A stretch of 20,022 nucleotides of DNA from CAIYMF01 sp943329595 (GTDB lineage: Bacteria; Actinomycetota; Actinomycetes; S36-B12; CAIYMF01): positions 1-20,022 of the forward strand of contig CALQEM020000039.1 of NCBI GenBank assembly GCA_943329595.2, in the 5' to 3' direction. The position numbers and the translations under genes were made by a program. The first letter of the stretch is position 1; each line of letters begins with the position of its first letter. The notes under the pieces were generated by a model. It saw only the letters and a list, made by a program, of their open reading frames with translations, ran no database searches and had not been told where the DNA came from. This document shows positions 14,495 through 20,022 of the stretch, in pieces.

Positions 14495-16833
14495 TGTCAG
14501 TAAGCAGCACGACTCCAGACCTCACTGTGGGCATGGACAGTACCGAGCCACACGAAGGGCTGTCAGCGCGCTCGGCCGCAGGAACCGGCGAACTGCTCCG
14601 ATTCCTCGCACCCTTCCTCGCCCCGGTCCGGTGGGCGGTCATCGGCTCGCTCGCCTTCGGGATGGCGGCCCTACTGGCTGCGGCCGTGGTCCCGCTCGTG
14701 GTCGAGGGAACGCTGGAGCACGGCATCGACTCTCGTGCGCTGGGACTGCTCGGGGGGCTGATGCTGCTCGACGTCATTCTCACCTGGGTGGCTCAACGCT
14801 GCGGATTCGTGGCTGCGACGTCGAGCGCGCGAGCGCTCACCGAGCACCTGTACGAGACCACGCTGGAAAGCCCGATGGTGCGTCAGGTCGGCCTGCGTCG
14901 GCCCAGCGTGGTCAGTCGCCACACCGCGGACATTGATCGTGTTGAGCAGGCCGTTGACGTCACCCTCATCGAGGGGTTGCCCGGGGTGATGCGCATCGTC
15001 CTGAGCCTCGCGCTGCTCTACTTGGTCGAGCCTAGGGCCGGCCTGGTGATGCTCGTCGGCACCATCGCGTTCCTCGTGCTCAACTGGCACATCGGTCGAG
15101 GCTTGTTGCAGGTCGACCATCGCCGGTTGCATGCCAGCAGTGACGTGGGAGCCGTGGTTGATGAGACCATCACAGCGTCTCGAACGGTCTCAGGAATGAA
15201 CCTTGCCAGCTGGATGGTTGCACGTCTGAGCGAGCGAGCTAGTCGCCTCCACATCGCGACGCTCATCCAAAAGAGGCGAGCAGGAAGGCTTCATATCGCC
15301 GCGCGAGTCGTGGGCTACCTTGCCCTGCTGGGCGTGGTGCTTGTTGGTCTCGTGGGGGGAGTTGCCGGGGCTGGAGCAATCGCGGCGGCGCTGCTGTACG
15401 TGGAGGCGGTCGTGCGTGGTCTTGAGGCCCTTCCTCCGTGGCTGCGTGACTGGAGGCTCGCTGTGACGAGCAAGCGCCGGATCGAACAGATCACGTCAGC
15501 CGCCCCTCGCGTGGCCCGTCTCGACACTGGCGCCGTGACGTCGACTTCGGTGGGAGAGGGTCTGACGTTCCACGATCTGGCCCTCGAGCCAGACAGCTTG
15601 CTCACGATGGGTGCTCTTGGAGTGCCTAGCGGTGGCCTGGTAGCCCTGGTCGCTGACGCCGGACAATCGACCTCACGCCTGCTTGAGGTGCTGGGGGGCG
15701 ACAGCGACCCCGATGCCGGGCTCGTTACGCTCGATGGGGTCGACGTTCGTCACCCCTTGGTGAAGCGGCGCGTCGCCCTGCTGACGTACGACACGTCTCT
15801 CTTCGACACGACCGTCCGAGACCACCTCGGCGCAGCGGCGACTGACATCAGCTCGGTTGCTGCTGAGGCCGTGCTGGCCAAGGCGGGCCTTGCGCACCTC
15901 GTCGACCTCCCTGGCGGTGGCCTCGACGCGAGGCTCGGATCCCACGCGGAGGTGCTGAGCGTGCACGAGCGCCAGCGTCTGCTTCTCGCCATGGCGGTCG
16001 TGGGAAGCGCCGATGTCGTGCTGATTGAGAGTCTGCCTGTCCTTGCCGACGTCGATGTGGCCCTGCCACTGTTGTCGGCGATGGTGGGCGATCGCCAACG
16101 CACCGTCGTGATCGCCACACGCAGCGCCGAGCTGGCTGAGCGTTGCGACCACGTGCTGGCGCTGTACGACGACGGGATCGTCGTGGGCACCCACTCCGAC
16201 CTGATGATTCAACCCCGCTATGCGCAGATTTGGGACCGTCAGTCTGCGATCTCGGCCGACACCAAGCTCCTCGAGTCAATACCCGAGAGTCAGCGAGACT
16301 CGATGCGGTCTCGAATCTCCACCGAGCAGTTCCCTGCTGGTGAAACACTCTTCCGCGAGGGCTCCCCTGGCGACCAGATGATGTACATCATTACCGGACG
16401 GGTGGCGGTGCTCGCTGTCGATGCTGAGGGGCGAGAGCGCCGCGTCGCTGAAATTGGGCCAGGAAACTTCTGTGGTGATGTCGACTCTCCGGGCGGGAGG
16501 CACTCGAACACCGTTCGTGCGGTCAGCGACACGCTGGTGCGCACTCTGAGCGTCGAGGCATGGTCGGCCGGCGTGATGGGCATTCTTGACGCCGACCCGG
16601 TTGAGCGCAGGGTGGTTACTGCCGTGTTGCGGTCGACCAACGCGCACGAAGCCGAGATCGTAGCGGAGTTGTCGGATCTGCCTCCGGACGCCGTGGTAGA
16701 GACTATCGCTCGCCTGACAGCCGCTGGGGGTCTGCGAACGAATCCCGACGGCCGGTTGTCGATCGTGGCCCGACGGCGATCTCTTGCTGGCTCAGCTGCG
16801 CTGCTTGACCGCCTCGGCGGTTTAGACGACTAG
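14494..16833 (+). CDS. Degenerate ABC-exporter-like protein with C-terminal cyclic-nucleotide-binding and winged-helix domains
   Basis: 779 aa from ATG 14494 (TGATG overlap with the small ORF); the frame is open back to GTG 14371, but that part would overlap the small ORF. A ~40-residue lead-in precedes six hydrophobic segments (about 43-70, 82-105, 163-178, 182-197, 272-289, 291-308), the layout of a type I ABC exporter half. The nucleotide-binding domain (~355-580) keeps its framework but not its catalytic residues: Walker A is ADAGQSTSR (387-395) with no lysine, the Q-loop reads LTYDTSLFD (430-438) with no glutamine, the signature is LSVHERQ (488-494), Walker B is VVLIES (508-513) with no DE, and the H-loop IATRSAE (540-546) has no histidine. 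A cyclic-nucleotide-binding-like domain (~596-700; FPAGETLFREGSPGD, YIITGRVAVL, IGPGNFCGD) follows, then a probable winged helix (704-762). Likely a membrane sensor or scaffold rather than a pump. Confidence 0.85.
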   Translation: MSVSSTTPDLTVGMDSTEPHEGLSARSAAGTGELLRFLAPFLAPVRWAVIGSLAFGMAALLAAAVVPLVVEGTLEHGIDSRALGLLGGLMLLDVILTWVAQRCGFVAATSSARALTEHLYETTLESPMVRQVGLRRPSVVSRHTADIDRVEQAVDVTLIEGLPGVMRIVLSLALLYLVEPRAGLVMLVGTIAFLVLNWHIGRGLLQVDHRRLHASSDVGAVVDETITASRTVSGMNLASWMVARLSERASRLHIATLIQKRRAGRLHIAARVVGYLALLGVVLVGLVGGVAGAGAIAAALLYVEAVVRGLEALPPWLRDWRLAVTSKRRIEQITSAAPRVARLDTGAVTSTSVGEGLTFHDLALEPDSLLTMGALGVPSGGLVALVADAGQSTSRLLEVLGGDSDPDAGLVTLDGVDVRHPLVKRRVALLTYDTSLFDTTVRDHLGAAATDISSVAAEAVLAKAGLAHLVDLPGGGLDARLGSHAEVLSVHERQRLLLAMAVVGSADVVLIESLPVLADVDVALPLLSAMVGDRQRTVVIATRSAELAERCDHVLALYDDGIVVGTHSDLMIQPRYAQIWDRQSAISADTKLLESIPESQRDSMRSRISTEQFPAGETLFREGSPGDQMMYIITGRVAVLAVDAEGRERRVAEIGPGNFCGDVDSPGGRHSNTVRAVSDTLVRTLSVEAWSAGVMGILDADPVERRVVTAVLRSTNAHEAEIVAELSDLPPDAVVETIARLTAAGGLRTNPDGRLSIVARRRSLAGSAALLDRLGGLDD

Positions 16834-17594
16834 CTCTGAATGCGGGCGACGATCTTGCGAATCTCGGCCGACCACTCGTGCTCGGGGCTGGTGATCGAGA
16901 AGAGGCCGCCGGAAGCATTCTGTACGACCTGCTCTGACAGCGGCAGCATGGCCACGGTCTCGGAGGCGTACGCGGCGTTCATCTGCTCGCGCAGGTCGTC
17001 GAAGTCGACGCCAGAGGGAACCTTGTTGAGCACCAAAAAGAGGTTGGGCACATCGAGACGGCGGGCGACGTCGACAGTGACGGCCGTACCCTGGAAGTCC
17101 TGCCGGTCGGGGCGCAGGATGAGGATGAGGATGTCACTGATGGTGATTGACAGCAGGGTCTCCTCGTTGAGGCCCGGGTGGGTGTCGATCATCAGGTAGT
17201 CGAGCGAGAGGTCCTTGGCGAGGTCACGGAAGCCGTCGTTGAGGGTGCCAACGTCGTAGCCCTCGCGGAGCACGCGCGCGATGTCGCCGGCCTTAATGCT
17301 GGAGGGAACCAGGAAGAGCTGGCCACCCTCGGCAACGGACATGTGGCTGGCGACACGATCGGTGACGTCGTGCGCCGCTGACGCGATGTCGGTCTTGCCC
17401 CAGAGGTAGTCGTTGAGGGCAGGCTCGAGCGGGTCCTCGTGTCCGAAGAGCACATGCACTCCGGGGCTCTGAATGTCGGTGTCGACGATGGCCACGCGCG
17501 CCCCACCTGCAGCGAGCTGTGCCCCAACGTTCGCGGTGGTGTTGCTCTTACCCGTTCCGCCGCGGAACGAGTGGACTGAGATGACGGTGGTCAT
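16830..17594 (-). CDS. MinD/ParA-like ATPase with arginine in place of the signature lysine
   Basis: 254 aa from ATG 17594, with GAGGA 6 nt upstream. The deviant Walker A is FRGGTGKSNTT (10-20): the P-loop lysine K16 is present, but the signature lysine of KGGxGK is R11. Walker A' is VAIVDTDIQSPG (35-46) and Walker B-like LMIDTHPG (134-141). VLNKV (188-192) matches the base-contact region of the SIMIBI fold. No C-terminal amphipathic helix like that of MinD is obvious. Such ATPases dimerise on ATP and place partners on membranes or nucleoids, or deliver cargo. There is no parB or minE-like neighbour. It lies 18 bp after the unknown 170-aa gene in the same direction, and its stop shares CTAG with the convergent pseudo-ABC gene (4-nt tail overlap). 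It probably works with those neighbours rather than in chromosome segregation. Confidence 0.88.
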   Translation of the reverse strand: MTTVISVHSFRGGTGKSNTTANVGAQLAAGGARVAIVDTDIQSPGVHVLFGHEDPLEPALNDYLWGKTDIASAAHDVTDRVASHMSVAEGGQLFLVPSSIKAGDIARVLREGYDVGTLNDGFRDLAKDLSLDYLMIDTHPGLNEETLLSITISDILILILRPDRQDFQGTAVTVDVARRLDVPNLFLVLNKVPSGVDFDDLREQMNAAYASETVAMLPLSEQVVQNASGGLFSITSPEHEWSAEIRKIVARIQS

Positions 17595-17612
17595 GGCTAT
17601 TCCTCTTCTGTG

Positions 17613-18125
17613 TCAACGACGGAATTTGGCAGCGAACTTCTGGAATCCTGATGGCTCAGCGTAGTGGCTGTCGAGGTCTCCCTGGCCAAGAGTCTCGAAA
17701 GCTTCGACTACAGCGGGGGTGTCGGCGCCTAGAGCCTCTCGTAGGCGAGGGCTGGCACTCTTCACGACGCGGTGGCGACGCAGCAGCATGAGCAGTGCCT
17801 GAGCGCGCATATGAGGGCTCTCAGGTACCAGGGCACCCCACACGGCCGCAGTGCGCTCAAGGGCCTTGCCGTCGACCTCGTCGCTCGGCCTTCTCGCAAG
17901 CCCGTAGCCGGCGAGGTCGTGCAACGCGTCGCCCGTAGGGAGGGGAAGATCGAGGGCCGTGGCGTCGAGCAGGCTGCTGAGGTCAATCGGGATGTCACCG
18001 GGCATGGCCGTGAGCACCGTGGCGTCGCGCACGTCGCGCGTGCGGGCGGCCTCCTGCTCGATGAGGAAGACCAGCGCTTGGGCACGACGAGGCGACGAAC
18101 CCGGAGAGGGAAATTCCACTGACAT
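17613..18125 (-). CDS. Unrecognised 170-aa protein, partner of the MinD-like ATPase
   Basis: I do not recognise a family. The start at ATG 18125 is chosen because GGGAG stands 5 nt before it; an in-frame ATG at 18137 lacks a site. The protein is soluble, mostly helical in appearance, with no signal peptide or TM segment. After a short Pro/Ser stretch, residues 12-30 are a likely helix, 40-75 are acidic and leucine-rich, 103-123 form a strongly basic helix ending LLRRHRVVK, and the C-terminus FQKFAAKFRR (161-170) is basic and amphipathic, possibly binding a membrane, nucleic acid or the ATPase. It lies between the decarboxylase-winged-helix gene (57 bp upstream) and the MinD-like gene (18 bp downstream), so an adaptor or activator of the ATPase is a reasonable guess, no more. 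Confidence 0.8.
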   Translation of the reverse strand: MSVEFPSPGSSPRRAQALVFLIEQEAARTRDVRDATVLTAMPGDIPIDLSSLLDATALDLPLPTGDALHDLAGYGLARRPSDEVDGKALERTAAVWGALVPESPHMRAQALLMLLRRHRVVKSASPRLREALGADTPAVVEAFETLGQGDLDSHYAEPSGFQKFAAKFRR

Positions 18126-18130
18126 CGGTA

Positions 18131-18135
18131 CTCCC
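18131..18135 (-). promoter_or_regulatory. Ribosome binding site deciding the start of the 170-aa protein
   Basis: GGGAG on the minus strand, 5 nt before ATG 18125. Confidence 0.55.
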
Positions 18136-18162
18136 ATGGGTTGATCGCTGAGTGACGTCCTT

Positions 18163-18168
18163 ACCCTA
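18163..18168 (-). promoter_or_regulatory. Candidate -10 box TAGGGT before the 170-aa protein/MinD pair
   Basis: Minus-strand TAGGGT in the 57-bp gap behind the decarboxylase fusion gene fits TAnnnT and would give a leader of about 30 nt. The -35 region is not convincing. It suggests that the 170-aa protein and the MinD-like ATPase can be transcribed apart from the decarboxylase fusion. Confidence 0.35.
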
Positions 18169-18182
18169 GGCCATGGCGTGAC

Positions 18183-19172
18183 CTAGAAGTCTGCGAGTCT
18201 CTCCGACACGCTCGATTGGACGCGGCCGCTGTGAGAGTTGAGCCGCGCCCGCCAGCGCAGGTCGCCGCCCTGCCCGCCCACTCTCGCCGTGATCGCCTCG
18301 ACGTGCCCACGGTCTGCCAGCCAGTCGAGGCGCCTGAGTGCCTCCCCCACGGTGATCTCAAGAGACGCTGCGATGTCGGGTGTAGACCGCGGCCCATGGC
18401 GCAGGAGCTGTCGCTGCACCGCGCGCATCGCCCGGGGGGTCTCGAGGAGGTCGACCATTCCTCGGTCGGGCAGGGCGATCACCACCTCGTGCGAGACGCC
18501 GACCGAGAGCACGGCCTCCTGCACATGGAGCTCGTAGTTGTGTCCGCCTGTGGAGCGGTCTGCCGCAAGCGCGTGCAGGTGAAGTCCGGCGATGGTGGAA
18601 CCCTCGGCGAGGTCGGGGAACCGAAATCCGACGAACACTCCTTCGAAGGGAGCCATGACCCAGCGCACCTCGTCAGTGAGGCACACCTCAGCGAATGGGC
18701 GGTAGGGCGGAGACTGAGGCCGCACGCTGCGAGCGAGCACGCGCGTGAAGGTTCCCTCGAGCCGGATCGCGACGACAGCACCGGGGTCGTGCACTAGCTC
18801 CTCGACAACAGCCGCCACGTGCTCAAGGGAGCAGTCGCGCAGAGTTCGCGCGTGCGGCGAGTGCAGGTGGCTCACCACCATGAAGGGAGTGGTCGCCTCC
18901 GGCGGGATGAGGTGGGCCACCCCGCGGAAGTCGATCTGCCACGGCTCGCCATCGACCACCACCACCTCACCGTCGAGCCGATCAAGGGCTCCGAGGCCGT
19001 GGTCCCCGCCTTTCAGTGCCTCTGCCATGGTCGCGACCCCGTCGTAGCCGCCCTCGAGCAGCACATGGGCGAGTTGTAGTTGGAAGGTTGCGTCGTCGGA
19101 TGTGGTGTCAGCATCGCTGAGTCTCTGGCGCTGAAGGGTCACAGCCGCGATCAGCGGTGTGTCGAATGACAT
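18183..19172 (-). CDS. Acetolactate decarboxylase-like domain fused to a C-terminal winged helix
   Basis: 329 aa from ATG 19172. Residues ~28-238 match alpha-acetolactate decarboxylase: LAHVLLEGGYDGVATMAEAL (35-54), GDHGLGALDRLDGE (56-69), TTPFMVVS (94-101), RLEGTF, PPYRPFAEV, and the metal-binding GLHLHALAADRSTGGH (196-211) with all three zinc histidines (H198, H200, H211). The family converts 2-acetolactate to acetoin and CO2 and is normally ~240 aa. Here ~85 extra residues follow: QRQLLRHGPRSTPDIAASL then GEALRRLDWLADRGHVEAI and a GG-rich turn before RWRARL (252-311), which reads as a winged helix with recognition helix and wing. No acetolactate synthase or LysR-type regulator is adjacent, so the domain may serve as a ligand sensor or act in a dedicated system. 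There is no ribosome binding site; TACCCT ends 7 nt before the ATG, a leaderless pattern. Confidence 0.82.
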   Translation of the reverse strand: MSFDTPLIAAVTLQRQRLSDADTTSDDATFQLQLAHVLLEGGYDGVATMAEALKGGDHGLGALDRLDGEVVVVDGEPWQIDFRGVAHLIPPEATTPFMVVSHLHSPHARTLRDCSLEHVAAVVEELVHDPGAVVAIRLEGTFTRVLARSVRPQSPPYRPFAEVCLTDEVRWVMAPFEGVFVGFRFPDLAEGSTIAGLHLHALAADRSTGGHNYELHVQEAVLSVGVSHEVVIALPDRGMVDLLETPRAMRAVQRQLLRHGPRSTPDIAASLEITVGEALRRLDWLADRGHVEAITARVGGQGGDLRWRARLNSHSGRVQSSVSERLADF

Positions 19173-19179
19173 GGTGGGA

Positions 19180-19185
19180 AGGGTA
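19180..19185 (-). promoter_or_regulatory. -10 box TACCCT of a leaderless transcript (decarboxylase fusion)
   Basis: Minus-strand TACCCT, then 7 nt, then ATG 19172, with pyrimidine-rich sequence where a ribosome binding site would be. Confidence 0.5.
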
Positions 19186-19228
19186 CTGGAATGCCCTTCT
19201 CGAGCGGCGTGAGCCTCACATGTGCCCT

Positions 19229-19234
19229 TAGGCT
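19229..19234 (+). promoter_or_regulatory. -10 box TAGGCT of a leaderless transcript (EgtB-like gene)
   Basis: TAGGCT, then 6 nt, then ATG 19241, with no ribosome binding site. Together with the minus-strand box at 19180-19185 it makes the 68-bp gap a divergent pair of leaderless promoters. Confidence 0.55.
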
Positions 19235-19240
19235 GGCCGT

Positions 19241-20022
19241 ATGTCTGTTCTCGAGGCTCGCCAGGCTCTGATTGACCGATACCTCGAGGTTCGAGGGCAG
19301 ACAGACGAGCTGTGCGCTCCCCTCTCGGCGGAAGACCAGACGGTGCAGTCGATGCCCGATGTAAGCCCCACTAAATGGCATCGCGCCCACGTCACGTGGT
19401 TCTTCGAAAACTTCGTGCTGGCCGCTGCAACGGCAGGGTACGAGCCCGTCGACCGCGACTACTGGTACCTCTTCAACAGCTACTACGAGTCGCTGGGCCC
19501 GCGGTACCCCCGGGCCAGTCGGGGGCATATTTCGCGTCCGGGAGCCGTCGAGGTGGGCGACTATCGGCGTGAGGTCGACTTACGTGTGGTCGCTCTCCTG
19601 CGCGCCTTACCCGACGACCAGCTCGCCCGCCTCCGCGCGGCGGTCGTGCTGGGGCTCCACCATGAGCAGCAGCACCAGGAACTCATCCTCATGGATATCA
19701 AGCACGTGCTCTCGCGCAATCCACTGCGACCCTCGTACGCGCCCAACACCGCGCCCAACACCGCGCCCCTACTGCCCGCAGCTTCCCCCATCGAGTGGGT
19801 CGAGTACGCCGGTGGTGTGGTTGAGATCGGCCACGAGGGTGCCGAATTCCACTTCGACAACGAAGGCCCGCGCCATCGTGTGTTCCTGCAACCGTTCCAG
19901 ATCGCAGATCGACTGGTCACCGCGGGCGAGTGGTTAGCCTTCATTGACGATGGAGGGTATGCGCGTCACGAGTTGTGGCTCTCCGAGGGATGGGCGTGGC
20001 TGCAGGCTGACGCCATCGAGGC
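19241..20022 (+). CDS. egtB: EgtB-like hercynylcysteine sulfoxide synthase, N-terminal part (gene runs off right edge)
   Basis: 260 codons are visible. A DinB-like four-helix domain comes first with KWHRAHVTWFFENF (45-58) and LGLHHEQQHQELILMDIKH (138-155). The HxxxH pair H141/H145 and H50 match the three-histidine iron site of EgtB. A Pro/Ala linker (163-182) precedes the start of the FGE-sulfatase-like domain (VEYAGGVVEIG onward to LVTAGEWLAFIDDGGY, 187-240), cut by the edge. EgtB uses iron and O2 to join hercynine to a thiol donor (gamma-glutamylcysteine or cysteine) in ergothioneine synthesis; other egt genes would be expected beyond the edge. The thiol-donor specificity cannot be judged from this part. 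The start at 19241 follows a TAGGCT box by 6 nt. Confidence 0.9.
   Translation, partial: MSVLEARQALIDRYLEVRGQTDELCAPLSAEDQTVQSMPDVSPTKWHRAHVTWFFENFVLAAATAGYEPVDRDYWYLFNSYYESLGPRYPRASRGHISRPGAVEVGDYRREVDLRVVALLRALPDDQLARLRAAVVLGLHHEQQHQELILMDIKHVLSRNPLRPSYAPNTAPNTAPLLPAASPIEWVEYAGGVVEIGHEGAEFHFDNEGPRHRVFLQPFQIADRLVTAGEWLAFIDDGGYARHELWLSEGWAWLQADAIE
19739..19768 (+). repeat. 12-bp tandem repeat in the EgtB interdomain linker
   Basis: GCGCCCAACACC occurs twice in a row (19739-19750, 19751-19762) and is followed by a half unit GCGCCC. It encodes APNTAPNTAP in frame, in the linker between the DinB-like and FGE-like domains. Confidence 0.85.

Noticed and set aside
14494..16833. Working peptide exporter with a regulatory CNB domain
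   Set aside because: All catalytic residues of the nucleotide-binding domain are missing in this polypeptide, and no second ABC half with intact motifs is adjacent.
19739..19768. Tandem repeat as start of a CRISPR or regulatory array
   Set aside because: Only two and a half copies, no spacers, in frame within a Pro/Ala linker of EgtB.

Overview
The window is GC-rich, densely coded DNA with actinobacterial character. Evidence: strong G/C bias at third codon positions, frequent GTG starts, GGAGG-type ribosome binding sites mixed with starts that lack one and sit 6-7 nt after a TAnnnT -10 box (leaderless pattern), and an EgtB-type ergothioneine gene. An Actinomycetota chromosome is the best reading; I cannot place it lower with confidence. 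No tRNA, rRNA, CRISPR array, transposase or phage gene was seen.

Left part (1-2520): the N-terminal part of a class III (PLP) aminotransferase runs off the left edge on the minus strand. It is divergent from a secreted protein with two fibronectin type III domains and a CapA-type metallophosphatase-like domain.

Middle (2530-12868): a catabolic and uptake locus. Two YtcJ-like amidohydrolases form a minus-strand pair, divergent from a tightly overlapping plus-strand operon: amidase, two DppB/DppC-type permeases, two DppD/DppF-type ATPases, then a family 5 solute-binding lipoprotein. The divergent promoter region carries an inverted repeat whose arms contain TAGCGT boxes pointing away from each other. 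The likely theme is import of a peptide-like or amide compound followed by cytosolic hydrolysis; the substrate cannot be read from sequence. A strong UUCG-capped hairpin separates this operon from a convergent GlcD-type FAD oxidase/dehydrogenase.

Right part (14327-19172): the most unusual block. A 779-aa protein has six hydrophobic segments of a type I ABC exporter, but its nucleotide-binding domain has lost the canonical Walker A, Q-loop, signature, Walker B and H-loop residues. It continues into a cyclic-nucleotide-binding-like domain and a predicted winged helix. A 55-codon ORF precedes it with stop and start overlapping as TGATG. Converging on it are a MinD/ParA-like ATPase whose signature lysine is arginine, an unrecognised 170-aa protein, and an acetolactate decarboxylase fused to a C-terminal winged helix. 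This is my candidate for an undescribed system, perhaps sensing or signalling at the membrane; its function is unknown.

Right edge (19241-20022): the start of an EgtB-like hercynylcysteine sulfoxide synthase, divergent from the decarboxylase fusion.
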